In this document: piece after piece, positions 8,068 through 17,816 of the stretch
Layout: each line of letters starts with the position of its first letter
How positions within the stretch are numbered: the first letter of the stretch is position 1
NCBI GenBank assembly: GCA_029210175.1
Contig: JARGPL010000039.1
Span: 1 to 64,000 of the forward strand
Reading direction: 5' to 3'
DNA from: Minwuia sp.
Lineage (GTDB): Bacteria; Pseudomonadota; Alphaproteobacteria; Minwuiales; Minwuiaceae
DNA length: 64,000 bases
The notes under the pieces: generated by a model
The model's input: only the letters and a program-made list of their open reading frames with translations
What the model was told of the DNA's origin: nothing
Databases searched by the model: none
Made by a program: the position numbers and the translations under genes

Positions 8068-9069
8068 ATGGCTGGATCAGACAGCTCACAACAGGGGTCG
8101 GACAGGCCCGAACTGGTTGCCGCGCCCGACGAGGCGGCGATGGAAACCGCGTTCCAGGCCCGGATCGATGCGGAGACCCGGATCGAGCCGCGCGACTGGA
8201 TGCCTGACAAGTACCGCAAGTTCATGATCCGCCAGATCTCCCAGCATGCGCATTCGGAATATGTCGGGATGCTGCCGGAGGGGAACTGGATCACCCGCGC
8301 GCCGACCCTGCGCCGAAAGGCGGCCCTGCTGGCCAAGATCCAGGATGAGGCGGGGCACGCGGCCTACCTCTACAGCGCCGCCGAGACCCTGGGCACGACG
8401 CGGGACCAGACGCTGGAAGACCTGCATTCGGGCAAGGCGAAGTATTCGTCGATCTTCAATTACCCGGTTCTGACCTGGGCCGACATCGGCACCATCGGCT
8501 GGCTGGTCGACGGTGCGGCCATCGTCAATCAGGTGGCGCTCTGCCGCACGTCCTATGGTCCCTATGCCCGCGCCATGGTGCGCATCTGCAAGGAAGAGAG
8601 CTTTCACCAGCGCCAGGGGTTCGAGATCATCACCACGCTGGCGCATGGCGCGCCGGAGCAGAAGGAGATGGCGCAGGACGCGCTGAACCGCTGGTGGTGG
8701 CCAGCGCTGATGATGTTCGGCCCGCATGATGCCGATTCCCCGAATTCCGAAATCGCCTTCAAGTGGAAGGTGAAGCGGCAGTCGAACGACCAGCTGCGGC
8801 AGCGCTTCGTCGACATGACGGTGCCACAGGCCGAATTCCTGGGCCTGAAGGTGCCGGACCCGGATCTGACCTGGAACGCCGAAACCGGCCACTACGACTT
8901 CGGCCCCATCGACTGGGACGAGTTCTGGCGCGTGGTGAAGGGGGATGGCCTGTGCAATCGCGACCGCCTTGCCGCCCGCCGCACCGCGCATGAGGACGGT
9001 GCCTGGGTGCGGGACGCTGCCATGGCGCATGCCGCGAAGAAACGCGCCGCGAAACAGGATGCCGCCTGA
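8068..9069 (+). CDS. paaA: Phenylacetyl-CoA epoxidase catalytic subunit PaaA
   Basis: This 333-residue subunit carries the diiron centre of the multicomponent oxygenase that epoxidises the ring of phenylacetyl-CoA in aerobic phenylacetate degradation. The iron-ligand motifs are visible: [12 protein letters not shown] near residue 95 and [12 protein letters not shown] near residue 180. The substrate-contacting stretch [16 protein letters not shown] precedes them. I chose the ATG preceded by GGGGAG at eight bases. An upstream in-frame ATG lacks a ribosome site. It is the first gene of a five-gene operon and is followed by paaB after a gap of 43 bases. Length and motifs match the family. Confidence 0.97.
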   Translation: MAGSDSSQQGSDRPELVAAPDEAAMETAFQARIDAETRIEPRDWMPDKYRKFMIRQISQHAHSEYVGMLPEGNWITRAPTLRRKAALLAKIQDEAGHAAYLYSAAETLGTTRDQTLEDLHSGKAKYSSIFNYPVLTWADIGTIGWLVDGAAIVNQVALCRTSYGPYARAMVRICKEESFHQRQGFEIITTLAHGAPEQKEMAQDALNRWWWPALMMFGPHDADSPNSEIAFKWKVKRQSNDQLRQRFVDMTVPQAEFLGLKVPDPDLTWNAETGHYDFGPIDWDEFWRVVKGDGLCNRDRLAARRTAHEDGAWVRDAAMAHAAKKRAAKQDAA

Positions 9070-9112
9070 TCACGGCCTGCATCCGGCCTGACAGGCAAGG
9101 GGAGAGACAATC

Positions 9113-9403
9113 ATGACCACCGCCAAGGAATGGCCACTCTGGGAAGTGTTCATCCGCAGCCGCGACGGCCTGCACCACAAGCATGCGGGCAGCCTGCATG
9201 CGCCGGATGCCGAACTGGCAATCCAGAACGCCCGCGATCTCTATACCCGCCGCTCCGAAGGGGTGTCGATCTGGGTGGTGCCATCGGCGGACATCGTGGC
9301 GTCGGAACCTGCCGACAAGGACAGTCTGTTCGATCCGGCGGCGAGCAAGGTCTATCGCCACCCGACCTTCTATACGGTCCCCGACGAGGTGACGAACATC
9401 TGA
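9113..9403 (+). CDS. paaB: Phenylacetyl-CoA epoxidase subunit PaaB
   Basis: This 96-residue protein is the small structural subunit thought to organise the PaaAC heterodimers of the epoxidase. The characteristic beginning WPLWEVFIRSRDGLHHKHAG and the downstream ARDLYTRRSEGVSIWVVPS are typical of PaaB. It has a strong ribosome site (AAGGGGAGAG) ahead of the ATG. It sits between paaA and paaC in the canonical order. Length matches the family (about 95). Confidence 0.97.
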   Translation: MTTAKEWPLWEVFIRSRDGLHHKHAGSLHAPDAELAIQNARDLYTRRSEGVSIWVVPSADIVASEPADKDSLFDPAASKVYRHPTFYTVPDEVTNI

Positions 9404-9468
9404 CGGGCGCTGTCGGTTGCCGCCTGATTGCCGCCACCGCCGCCCATCCTCTGCGTGAGGTTTACGCC

Positions 9469-10245
9469 ATGACTGCATCTGCCACTGATCACGACGCCGC
9501 CCTGTTCCGCTATCTGCTGCGGCTGGGGGACACCAGTCACGTGCTGTGTCACCGGCTGGGGGAATGGTGCGGTCACGGACCGATCATGGAGGAGGACATT
9601 GCCCTGACGAACGTCGCGCTGGACCTGATCGGGCAGGCGCGCCTGTTCTATCAGTATGCGGGTGAGGTGGAGGGCAAGGGCCGGTCGGAGGATGAGCTGG
9701 CGTTCCTGCGCCCGGAGCGGGATTTCAACAACCTGCTGCTGGTGGAGCAGCCGAACGGCGATTATGCGCACACCATGGCGCGGCAGTTCCTGTTCGATGC
9801 CTGGAACCTGCTGCTGTTCCGGGGGCTGGCGCAATCGAAAGACGCCCGCATTGCGGAGATTGCGGCCAAGGCGGTGAAGGAAATCACCTATCACCGTCGC
9901 CATTCGTCCAGCTGGGTTATCCGCATGGGTGACGGGACGGAGGTAAGCCGGACCCGCATCGTGGCCGCGTTCGAACAGCTGATGGGCTTCACGCCTGAAT
10001 TCTTCCACATGGATGATATTGACCGGCAGATGGCCGAAGCGGGCATTGGCCCTGATCTGGCTGCCCTGCGCGACCCCTGGATGGCGGATGTGGAAGCGGT
10101 CCTTGCCGAGGCGACGCTGGACTGGCCGTCGGCCACCTGGTCGGTGATGGGCGGGCGGCATGAGGGTCGCCATACCGAGCATCTGGGGCATCTGCTGGCG
10201 GAAATGCAATCGACACAGCGCCAGTATCCCGGATTGAACTGGTAA
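9469..10245 (+). CDS. paaC: Phenylacetyl-CoA epoxidase structural subunit PaaC
   Basis: This 258-residue subunit has the ferritin-like fold of PaaA but serves as the structural partner of the catalytic subunit. Family hallmarks include LGDTSHVLCHRLGEWCGHGP near the N-terminus, EDIALTNVALDLIGQARLFY, and ERDFNNLLLVEQPNGDYAHTM. The ATG is set by GTGAGG eight bases upstream and the usual family start. Longer in-frame extensions overlap paaB in another frame and look spurious. It lies 65 bases after paaB and 29 before paaD. Confidence 0.96.
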   Translation: MTASATDHDAALFRYLLRLGDTSHVLCHRLGEWCGHGPIMEEDIALTNVALDLIGQARLFYQYAGEVEGKGRSEDELAFLRPERDFNNLLLVEQPNGDYAHTMARQFLFDAWNLLLFRGLAQSKDARIAEIAAKAVKEITYHRRHSSSWVIRMGDGTEVSRTRIVAAFEQLMGFTPEFFHMDDIDRQMAEAGIGPDLAALRDPWMADVEAVLAEATLDWPSATWSVMGGRHEGRHTEHLGHLLAEMQSTQRQYPGLNW

Positions 10246-10274
10246 GGCCCCCAGAAAAGAGCCAGGACAGACTC

Positions 10275-10868
10275 ATGACAGCCCCCCGCCACACGCGCCC
10301 GAAACCCAGCGGTGCCGCCTTGCCTGACGAGATCTTCGCCGGATTCGCGGGGGCGCCGATGCAGGTGCAGGCGACCCCGGGTCCCCTGACGGTGGAGCGC
10401 GCGCAGGCGGTGCTGGCCACCGTGCCGGATCCCGAAATCCCCAGCGTGATGCTGCCCGACCTGGGGGTCATCCGGGGTGTGGATGTCGACGGAGACGCGG
10501 TGACCGTGCGCATGTCGCCGACCTATACCGGCTGCCCCGCGACCGACCTGATGCAGATGATGATCCGCGAACAGCTGACCGCTGCCGGGTTTGCCACCGT
10601 GACCGTCGATCTGGTGCTGTCGCCAGCCTGGTCGTCCGATGACATCACGGCAGAGGGACGGCGGAAGATGGCCGCGGCGGGCATTGCCCCGCCCGCCCAC
10701 CGCGCGACCGACAAGCGCCACCTGACCGGCACGACGCCGGACGTCGCCTGCCCGCATTGCGGGTCCATGGCGACGGAGATGACCAGCGCCTTCGGGGCGA
10801 CCGCCTGCAAGGCGCTTTGGCGCTGCACCGATTGCCAGGAACCATTCGATTACTTCAAGTGCATCTGA
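10275..10868 (+). CDS. paaD: Phenylacetate degradation protein PaaD (Fe-S maturation)
   Basis: This 197-residue protein of the MIP18/DUF59 family is needed for assembly or maturation of the epoxidase system. The N-terminal half holds the MIP18 motif (VPDPEIPSVMLPDLGVIRGV, then SPTYTGCPATDLM). The C-terminus carries a Cys-rich zinc or iron ribbon (CPHCGSMATEM, later CTDCQEPFDYFKC) as in long PaaD proteins. AGGA lies seven bases before the ATG. It is followed by paaE after 13 bases. Confidence 0.94.
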   Translation: MTAPRHTRPKPSGAALPDEIFAGFAGAPMQVQATPGPLTVERAQAVLATVPDPEIPSVMLPDLGVIRGVDVDGDAVTVRMSPTYTGCPATDLMQMMIREQLTAAGFATVTVDLVLSPAWSSDDITAEGRRKMAAAGIAPPAHRATDKRHLTGTTPDVACPHCGSMATEMTSAFGATACKALWRCTDCQEPFDYFKCI

Positions 10869-10881
10869 CGGAGGCCGCACA

Positions 10882-11961
10882 ATGGCACCCAAGTTTCATA
10901 CCCTGAACGTGGCCGATGTCCGCCAGGAGACCGATGACGCCGTCTCCATTGCGTTCGACGTGCCGTCGGAACTCCGCGCCGATTACCACTTCATTCCCGG
11001 CCAGTACCTGACCTTGCGGGCGGACGTCGGTGGCCGCGACATTCGCCGGTCCTATTCCATCTGCTCCGGCCCTGATGACGGGGAACTGAGGGTGGCCATC
11101 CGCCGGGTCGACGGCGGCCTGTTTTCCAGCTTTGCCAATGACGCCATCGGCGCGGGCGATCCGATCCAGGTGATGACCCCGGACGGGCGGTTCACCTTCG
11201 ATGCCGACCCGAACCGCGCCGGGCAGTATGTCGCCTTTGCCGCCGGGTCCGGCATCACGCCGATCCTGTCCATCGTCAAGGCGGTGCTGGGGGCGGAGCC
11301 GAAGTCGTCCATGACCGTGGTCTATGGCAACCGGACCACCCAGTCGGTGATCTTCCGCGAGGCGCTGGAGGACCTGAAGAACCATTATCCGACGCGGCTG
11401 AACCTGATCCACATCCTGTCGCGGGAAACCATGGAAGCGCCGCTGCTGTCGGGGCGCATCGATGCGGAAAAGGCCGAGGCGCTGCTGGGCAAGCTGATCA
11501 ATGTGGCCGACACCGACGCATTCTGGCTCTGCGGGCCGGAGGAGATGATCACCACCGTCTCCGACGCGCTGAAGGCGCATGGCGCCACCCCGGACAGGAT
11601 CAGGTTCGAGCTGTTCACCCCCGCCAATGACGGCAACCCGAAGCCGAAACGGGTCGCCAGTCCGGGGGAGGAACTGCCCGTGCGCCACATCGGCGTCATC
11701 ATCGATGGCCACCGGATCGACTTCGACATGGTGGATGACGGGACCGCCATCCTCGACGCCGCCCTGGAAAACCGCGCCGATCTGCCCTTTGCCTGCAAGG
11801 GCGGCATGTGCTGCACCTGCCGCTGTCGCCTGATCGAAGGTCAGGTGGAGATGGACAAGAACTACGCCCTGGACGATGACGAGATCGCGGACGGGTATGT
11901 CCTGTCCTGCCAGGCGACACCGACCACGGACACCGTCGTGCTGGATTTCGACCAGCGCTAG
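10882..11961 (+). CDS. paaE: Phenylacetyl-CoA epoxidase reductase PaaE
   Basis: This 359-residue flavoprotein transfers electrons from NADPH through FAD and a 2Fe-2S cluster to the PaaA diiron site. Domains in order: an FAD-binding region (RRSYSICSGP near residue 55), an NAD-binding region (AAGSGITPILSIVKAVL near 115), and a C-terminal plant-type ferredoxin domain with cluster cysteines in CKGGMCCTCRCRLIEG and SCQATP. It has a GGAGG ribosome site at a good distance. It ends the operon. No paaK, paaG, paaZ or regulator follows here. Confidence 0.96.
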   Translation: MAPKFHTLNVADVRQETDDAVSIAFDVPSELRADYHFIPGQYLTLRADVGGRDIRRSYSICSGPDDGELRVAIRRVDGGLFSSFANDAIGAGDPIQVMTPDGRFTFDADPNRAGQYVAFAAGSGITPILSIVKAVLGAEPKSSMTVVYGNRTTQSVIFREALEDLKNHYPTRLNLIHILSRETMEAPLLSGRIDAEKAEALLGKLINVADTDAFWLCGPEEMITTVSDALKAHGATPDRIRFELFTPANDGNPKPKRVASPGEELPVRHIGVIIDGHRIDFDMVDDGTAILDAALENRADLPFACKGGMCCTCRCRLIEGQVEMDKNYALDDDEIADGYVLSCQATPTTDTVVLDFDQR

Positions 11962-12031
11962 GCACCGCCGCCCGCTGCGGCAGTCAGGCCCTTGCGGCAT
12001 CCAGCGATTCCGCTCCGCGCCGAATTGATCT

Positions 12032-13666
12032 ATGACCGGCTGCATGGGAACACCGGCAACATCAGGGGATCGCGGGACGGGGCCATCCGGCGGACGCAAG
12101 GGGCCGTCCGGACTGGTCCGGGCCGCCATGACCGTGGGCGGCTTCACCCTGATCAGCCGCGTTACCGGCTTTGCGCGCGACATCCTGATCGCGGCGCTGC
12201 TGGGCGCGGGACCGATCGGGGACGCGTTCTTCGTGGCATTCAAGCTGCCCAATTTCTTCCGCCGCCTGTTTGCCGAGGGCGCATTCAACGCAGCTTTCAT
12301 CCCGCGCTTCTCCGCTCACCTGAAACAGGACGGTCGCGACGCGGCGCATGGCTTCGCGGAGGAGACGCTGGCGGTTCTGCTCGGCGTCCTCTTGCTGTTC
12401 GTGGCGCTGGCACAGATGTTCATGCCGGTGCTGATGCTGGGGCTGGCCCCCGGATTTGCAGACGATCCGGCGACATTCGACCTCGCCGTCGATCTGACGC
12501 GCATAACCTTCCCCTATCTGCTGTTCATCAGCCTGGTGTCCCTGATGGCCGGGGTGTTGAACGGGGTCGGGCGGTTTGCGGCGGCAGCGGCGACGCCGAT
12601 CCTGCTGAATCTCTGCCTGATCGCCGCCTTGCTGCTGCTGGTCGATCACGTGCCGACGGCGGGCCACGCGCTGGCCATCGGCGTCTTCGTGGCTGGTGTG
12701 GTGCAGTTCGTCTGGCTGCTCATCGCCCTGAACAGGGCCGGCCTGGCGCTGCGTCTGCCCCGTCCCCGCCTGACACCGGCGGTACGCCGCGTGCTGATCA
12801 TCATGGGACCGGCGGCGCTGGGGGCGGGCGTCGTGCAGGTCAATCTGGTCATCGACATCATCCTGGCGTCCCTGCTGCAGGACGGCGCCATTTCATACCT
12901 GTTCTATGCCGACCGCATCAGCCAGTTGCCCATTGGCGTGGTGGGCGTGGCAGTGGGTACGGCGCTGCTGCCGCTGCTGTCACGACAGGCCGCGGCGGGG
13001 GAGAATGAAGCCGCACGGCAGAGCCTGAATCGGGCGATGGAGCTTGGTCTGCTGCTGGCGCTGCCGGCCATGGCGGCCTGCCTGGCGATCCCCGACATTC
13101 TGGTGGCGGGATTGTTCGAGCGTGGTGCCTTCACTGCCGCTGATACGCAGGCAACCGCCATGACCCTGACTGCCTATGCCATCGGCCTGCCGGCCTATGT
13201 GATGATGAAAGTGCTTGGCCCGGCATTCTTCGCGCGATCCGACACGGTGACGCCACTGAAGATCGCGCTGGTGACGGTCGTGGTGAACATGGCCCTCAAT
13301 CTCGCCCTCATGTGGCATCTGCAGCAGGTCGGGCTGGCACTGGCGACCGCGCTGTCGTCGTGGCTCAGCGCGGTCCTTTCCATGTGGCTGCTGCACCGCC
13401 GGGGCTGGCTGGCGACAGACACGCGGTTGCGCATCGCCGTGGCAAAGGCGGTGTTTGCCAGTGCCCTGATGGCCGGTGTTCTGGTCGCAGCCGCTCTGGC
13501 GCTGGCCCCGCTGGCGGGGGAGGGGGAGGCGCTACGAGCCACCGGGCTGGTCGTGCTGGTGGCCATGGGGCTGCTGACCTATGCGGTGCTGGCCCAGATC
13601 ACGGGCCTGGCGCGGTTGCGCGACCTGAAGGCGATGATGCGCGGACGGGACGTGGGCGCACGATGA
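12032..13666 (+). CDS. murJ: Lipid II flippase MurJ
   Basis: This 544-residue inner-membrane protein of the MOP superfamily (MviN) translocates lipid II for peptidoglycan synthesis. The signature MTVGGFTLISRVTGFARDI and the following DAFFVAFKLPNFFRRLFAEGAFNAAFIP are diagnostic. About 14 hydrophobic segments follow. The start is uncertain. The ATG used adds some 30 polar residues before the conserved SGLVRAAMTVGG, and a later start is possible. The gene lies alone between paaE and the HD hydrolase, 16 bases before the latter. Confidence 0.95.
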   Translation: MTGCMGTPATSGDRGTGPSGGRKGPSGLVRAAMTVGGFTLISRVTGFARDILIAALLGAGPIGDAFFVAFKLPNFFRRLFAEGAFNAAFIPRFSAHLKQDGRDAAHGFAEETLAVLLGVLLLFVALAQMFMPVLMLGLAPGFADDPATFDLAVDLTRITFPYLLFISLVSLMAGVLNGVGRFAAAAATPILLNLCLIAALLLLVDHVPTAGHALAIGVFVAGVVQFVWLLIALNRAGLALRLPRPRLTPAVRRVLIIMGPAALGAGVVQVNLVIDIILASLLQDGAISYLFYADRISQLPIGVVGVAVGTALLPLLSRQAAAGENEAARQSLNRAMELGLLLALPAMAACLAIPDILVAGLFERGAFTAADTQATAMTLTAYAIGLPAYVMMKVLGPAFFARSDTVTPLKIALVTVVVNMALNLALMWHLQQVGLALATALSSWLSAVLSMWLLHRRGWLATDTRLRIAVAKAVFASALMAGVLVAAALALAPLAGEGEALRATGLVVLVAMGLLTYAVLAQITGLARLRDLKAMMRGRDVGAR

Positions 13667-13682
13667 CCGGGGCCCGGGTCAG

Positions 13683-14945
13683 ATGATGGACTGGCGCAAG
13701 CTGCTGTCGGCGCGGCGTCTGGTGGATGTTGCACCGGAACCCTATGACGTGGCCCGCAGCCCGTTCCAGAAGGATTTCGACCGCATCGTCTTCTGTTCCG
13801 CTTTCAGACGGCTGCAGGACAAGACCCAGGTCCATCCCCTGTCCGACAATGACTATGTGCGCACGCGCCTGACCCACAGCCTGGAGGTCGCGTCGGTCGG
13901 CCGCTCCCTCGGTGCCGGGATCGGGCAGGTGATCGCGGGGCGTCGGCGGTTGCCGGCGGAACTTGATGCGGCAGAGTTCGGCCATATCGTGTCCGCCGCC
14001 AGTCTGGCGCATGACATCGGCAATCCGCCGTTCGGTCATCGGGGTGAGAAACTGATGCGCAGCTGGTTCCGCGATGCCGCGCGGGGCCGGGCGATGCTGA
14101 ACGGCCTGACCGAGGCGGAACAGCAGGATCTGCTGCAGTTCGAGGGCAATGCCCAGGGCTTTCGCATCCTGACCCGGTTGCAGAACTGGCGTGATGCGGG
14201 TGGCCTGCGGCTGACGGCTGCGACACTGGCCACGTTCAGCAAGTATCCGCGGCTGGTGAACGGTGCGCCTGCGCGGGGTGCCGATGATGCCGGGGCGCAG
14301 AAATTCGGCATCATGCAGGCAGAGGCCGCAATCTTCCGCGATGTGGCCCGGGAAACGGGCCTGCAGGGCGCTGGTGAAGGGCGCTGGTTGCGCCATCCGC
14401 TGGCGTTCCTGGTCGAGGCGGCAGACGACATCTGCTACACGATCATCGACCTGGAGGATGGCTACAAGATTGGCAAGATCCCCTTCGCCGAGGCGGAGCA
14501 GCTGTTGCTGGCGCTGGGGGGAACCCGGCGGCGGCTGAAGGAAATCGCCGAACCGGCCCGGCGCATCGCCTACCTCAGGGCCAAGGCCATCGGGGTGCTG
14601 ATCGGTCAGGTCGCCGCCATGTTCCTGGATGTCGAACCGCAGCTGCTGGATGGCCGCCATCGCGCGCCGCTGCTGAATGACGTGCCGGGGGCGGCGGCGC
14701 TGGCGCACATCACCGACGTCACGGCGCGCAAGGTCTTCGTCAGTGATGGAGACTATGAACGCGACCTGGGCGCAGATCGGGTGATCCGTGCCTTGCTGGA
14801 CCGTGCAGCCAGCCAGTCAGCGACGGGCACCTCGGCCTACGCACGTGCGCTCGGCGTCACTGACCTTGTATCAGGCATGACAGACAGCTACGCAATGCAG
14901 CAATATGCTGCTTCGGACCTTTCCCGCGGCAGCTTCCGTGGGTAA
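13683..14945 (+). CDS. Deoxyguanosinetriphosphate triphosphohydrolase-like protein
   Basis: This 420-residue HD-domain hydrolase of the dGTPase family releases tripolyphosphate from dNTPs. Visible motifs are the N-terminal DFDRIVFCSAFRRLQDKTQV, the first HD histidine in RTRLTHSLEVASVGR, the HD pair in SLAHDIGNPPFGHRGE, and a later Asp in EAADDICYTIIDLEDG. Two adjacent ATG codons are candidates for the start and the ribosome site is weak. The order murJ then dGTPase with a 16-base gap suggests co-transcription. Substrate specificity cannot be told from sequence. Confidence 0.92.
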   Translation: MMDWRKLLSARRLVDVAPEPYDVARSPFQKDFDRIVFCSAFRRLQDKTQVHPLSDNDYVRTRLTHSLEVASVGRSLGAGIGQVIAGRRRLPAELDAAEFGHIVSAASLAHDIGNPPFGHRGEKLMRSWFRDAARGRAMLNGLTEAEQQDLLQFEGNAQGFRILTRLQNWRDAGGLRLTAATLATFSKYPRLVNGAPARGADDAGAQKFGIMQAEAAIFRDVARETGLQGAGEGRWLRHPLAFLVEAADDICYTIIDLEDGYKIGKIPFAEAEQLLLALGGTRRRLKEIAEPARRIAYLRAKAIGVLIGQVAAMFLDVEPQLLDGRHRAPLLNDVPGAAALAHITDVTARKVFVSDGDYERDLGADRVIRALLDRAASQSATGTSAYARALGVTDLVSGMTDSYAMQQYAASDLSRGSFRG

Positions 14946-14976
14946 CATGGTAACTCAACATCAGGATCTCTGAACA

Positions 14977-15576
14977 ATGACCCAGCAGCAGGTGGACTAT
15001 TTCGGCGCCCTCGGTTCACCCTGGACGTATCTGGGCCATGAGCGATTGACGGCGATGGCATCGATGGCGGGCGCGAAGATACGTTTCTGCCCGATCAACC
15101 TGCTGCCGGTATTCGATCAGACGGGGGGACTGCCCTTGCCGAAGCGGGCACCGGCCCGGCGGGCGTATCGGATGCAGGAACTGAAGCGCTGGCGCGCCAA
15201 GCTGGAACGGCCCCTGACGCTGGAGCCGAAGTTCTTCCCGGCGAACGAGACGGAGGCGGCGCTGCTGACCATCACCGCCCGCGAAACCGGCGGCGATGAT
15301 CTGGTGCTGGCTGGCGGCTTCATGCGGGCCGTCTGGGCGGAAGATCGCGATATCTCGGACGCGGCGACCATCGACGCGATCATTGCCGAGGCCGGGATGG
15401 ATGCCGCCGACCTGCGCGCCAGGATGGCGGACGTCGACCCGGCTGCCATTCGGGGGCGGGAAACGGCGGAGGCGCTGGAACGCGGTGTCTTCGGCGCACC
15501 GACCTATCACTTTGGCGACGAGATGTTCTGGGGCCAGGACCGGCTCGACTTCGTCGAACGAAAGCTGCGAGGCTGA
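14977..15576 (+). CDS. 2-hydroxychromene-2-carboxylate isomerase family protein (DsbA-like)
   Basis: This 199-residue thioredoxin-fold protein of the kappa-GST/HCCA isomerase group is glutathione-dependent in characterised members. The N-terminus VDYFGALGSPWTYLGHERL carries the catalytic Ser (in GSPW) in place of a Cys. Conserved NLLPVFDQTGG, FFPANETEAAL and GVFGAPTYHFGDEMFWGQDRLDFVE follow. Characterised homologues act in naphthalene degradation, but most genomic copies have unknown substrates. Its stop overlaps the next gene's ATG. Confidence 0.88.
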   Translation: MTQQQVDYFGALGSPWTYLGHERLTAMASMAGAKIRFCPINLLPVFDQTGGLPLPKRAPARRAYRMQELKRWRAKLERPLTLEPKFFPANETEAALLTITARETGGDDLVLAGGFMRAVWAEDRDISDAATIDAIIAEAGMDAADLRARMADVDPAAIRGRETAEALERGVFGAPTYHFGDEMFWGQDRLDFVERKLRG

Positions 15577-15938
15577 TGAGCGTGGATGAGGACCTGCCGC
15601 TGCTCGACGATGGTGCCCTGCAGTCGCTTGCCCGGGATACCGGCGACGAGATCGTCGGCGTGCTGGTGGGGGAGTTCCTGTCGGAGGCCGAGCGGCGGGT
15701 GCAGGAAGTCGCCGACGCGGCGCATACCGCCGATTTCGCGCGCCTGGGGTTCGAGGGCCATGCCCTGAAAAGCACATGCTCCACCTTTGGTGCGGCCCGG
15801 CTGGGCGTGCGGGCAGCCGACATCGAACGTGCGGTCAAGGATGGTGACGAGGCCCGGGCGGTTGCCGGTGCGCAGGGGATCGAGGCTGAGTTCGAAGCCA
15901 CCGCGCAGGCGTTCCGCGACCGCTTTCCGGGCGGCTGA
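15576..15938 (+). CDS. Stand-alone histidine phosphotransfer (HPt) protein
   Basis: This 120-residue single-domain HPt protein would shuttle phosphate between a hybrid kinase and a response regulator. The phospho-acceptor histidine is at residue 62 in FEGHALKSTCSTFGAARLG, the canonical HxLKG-like motif with Ser in place of Gly. The protein is otherwise all helical. Its start overlaps the upstream isomerase stop as TGATG. No hybrid kinase or receiver lies nearby, so its partners are elsewhere. Confidence 0.85.
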   Translation: MSVDEDLPLLDDGALQSLARDTGDEIVGVLVGEFLSEAERRVQEVADAAHTADFARLGFEGHALKSTCSTFGAARLGVRAADIERAVKDGDEARAVAGAQGIEAEFEATAQAFRDRFPGG

Positions 15939-16030
15939 GGCAGCATATCGTGACCTGATTGCCGATCACGCGGTGGTCATCACCCAAGTTTGGTCTTGCG
16001 GCCCGTCGCAGACCCGCGAACAATCACGCA

Positions 16031-17812
16031 ATGAACAAGTTGAAGCTTCCCATGCGGACACTGCTGTCGGCGACACTTGGCATGGCCATGACAGCCCTTG
16101 TCGGCCTGCCCGGTATTGGCCCGGCCCATGCAACGGATGTTGCATCCAAGGACCGTGATGCCGTCATTTCGCCCGTCACCCCTGCGGCCCGTGTGTCGGG
16201 GAAGGGCTTCGGTGCCTTTCTGGCTGCGCGTCAGGCGCGCAAGGATGGCGATATCGCGGCGGCGGCGCATTACTTCAATGAGGCGCTGACTGCGGATCCC
16301 GGCAACATCTGGCTGTTGCGCCGGGCGTTTCTGCTGACGGTGTCGGAGGGCGAAGTGACTGCCGCCCTGCCGCTGGCGATCCGCATTCTTGAAGGCGACG
16401 AACAGGCACCGGTCGCGAACCTGACAGTCGCCGTCGATGACCTGAAGAACGGGCGCTATGGCAAGGCGGAATCACGCATTTCGAAGGCCAACAAGCGGCG
16501 TGGCTCCATGCGTCTTGTCGGGCCGCTGCTGCGGGCGTGGGCGTCCTATGGCAAGGGCGATGGCGCGGAAGCGGCACAACGCCTGGACATGCTCAACAAG
16601 ACCGAAGCCTTTGCCCCGTTCGCGAATTATCACCGCACGCTGATCCTGGCTGCGGCGGGCGATCTGGACGCGGCATTGACGGCATTTGCCGCCTATGAGG
16701 AGGGTACCCGACCTGATCTGCGATCCATGCTGGTCAAGGCTGCCATCATCGAGATGCGCGATGGAGCAGAAGCGGGTCGTGCGGCGCTGGAAACCCTGCG
16801 TCGGCGTTTCGGTGAGGACCATGTGCTGGTCGCTTACCTGAACGGGGAAAGGGCACTGTCGGAAGCGTTTCCGATCCGTGATGCCAATGACGGCGTTGCG
16901 GAGGCGCTGTACGGCGCGGCCTCGGCGCTGGTCCGCGACAATGTCAGCGACGTGGCAATGATCTACCTGCGGCTGTCGCTGCATGTGCGCGGCGACCTGG
17001 ACGTGGCGCAGGCCCTGCTGGGCGATATCCGGGAATCCGGTGACCGCTGGCTGGAGGCCATAGCCGCCTATGAAGGCGTGGCCAATGAATCCCCCTACAA
17101 GTGGGGGGCGAAGCTGCGGACGGCCTGGATGCTGGACAAGCTGGACCGTACCGATCAGGCCATCGAACTGCTGCAGCGCATGGCGGCCGAGCGGCAGAAG
17201 GAAACGGTGGCCCTGATTACCCTGGCGGATCTGCTGCGCACGCATTCACGGTTCGAGGAAGCGGCGACGATCTACAGTCAGGCCATCGACCGCATCGATG
17301 AACTGGGGCCACGGCACTGGGCGGTGCTGTACGCCCGGGGTATCGCGCTGGAAAGGTCCGGCCGCTGGACCGATGCCGAGCAGGATCTGCTGCAGGCGCT
17401 GGAACTGCGGCCCAAGCACCCTTACATCATGAATTACCTGGCCTATTCCTGGGCTGACAAGGGCGTGAAACTGGATGAGGCCGTGGAAATGCTGCGCCAG
17501 GCCGTCGCGCTCCGGCCGCAGGACGGCTACATCATCGACAGCCTTGGCTGGGTCCTGTTCCGCAAGGGGGAGCATGAGGAAGCGGTCAAGCAACTGGAAC
17601 GCGCCGTCGAACTGCGCCCCGAAGACCCCACGATCAACGAGCATCTGGGCGATGCCTACTGGCATGTGGGGCGTCGTCTCGAAAGCTGTTTCCAGTGGCG
17701 CCGCGTGCTGGTGCTCGAACCGCTGGAGGGACAGGTGGAGACGGTCGGCGTGAAGCTGAAGGAAGGCCTGCCCACCGGCAAGGGCGGGGCCAGCTTCCGG
17801 GGCTGTACCTGA
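16031..17812 (+). CDS. Secreted TPR-repeat protein
   Basis: This 593-residue protein begins with a signal peptide (about residues 1-36: basic start, hydrophobic TLLSATLGMAMTALVGLPG, AHA cleavage). Tetratricopeptide repeats follow, one near the N-terminus (ARQARKDGDIAAAAHYFNEAL) and a strong block near 400-560 (LEAIAAYEGV, EEAATIYSQAI, AEQDLLQALELRPKHPYIMNYLAYS, EEAVKQLERAVELRPEDPTINEHLGD). Such proteins scaffold envelope complexes. The ATG at 16031 is chosen because it gives a proper signal peptide. It sits four bases upstream of ispE, a common alphaproteobacterial arrangement. Confidence 0.88.
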   Translation: MNKLKLPMRTLLSATLGMAMTALVGLPGIGPAHATDVASKDRDAVISPVTPAARVSGKGFGAFLAARQARKDGDIAAAAHYFNEALTADPGNIWLLRRAFLLTVSEGEVTAALPLAIRILEGDEQAPVANLTVAVDDLKNGRYGKAESRISKANKRRGSMRLVGPLLRAWASYGKGDGAEAAQRLDMLNKTEAFAPFANYHRTLILAAAGDLDAALTAFAAYEEGTRPDLRSMLVKAAIIEMRDGAEAGRAALETLRRRFGEDHVLVAYLNGERALSEAFPIRDANDGVAEALYGAASALVRDNVSDVAMIYLRLSLHVRGDLDVAQALLGDIRESGDRWLEAIAAYEGVANESPYKWGAKLRTAWMLDKLDRTDQAIELLQRMAAERQKETVALITLADLLRTHSRFEEAATIYSQAIDRIDELGPRHWAVLYARGIALERSGRWTDAEQDLLQALELRPKHPYIMNYLAYSWADKGVKLDEAVEMLRQAVALRPQDGYIIDSLGWVLFRKGEHEEAVKQLERAVELRPEDPTINEHLGDAYWHVGRRLESCFQWRRVLVLEPLEGQVETVGVKLKEGLPTGKGGASFRGCT

Positions 17813-17816
17813 CCGC

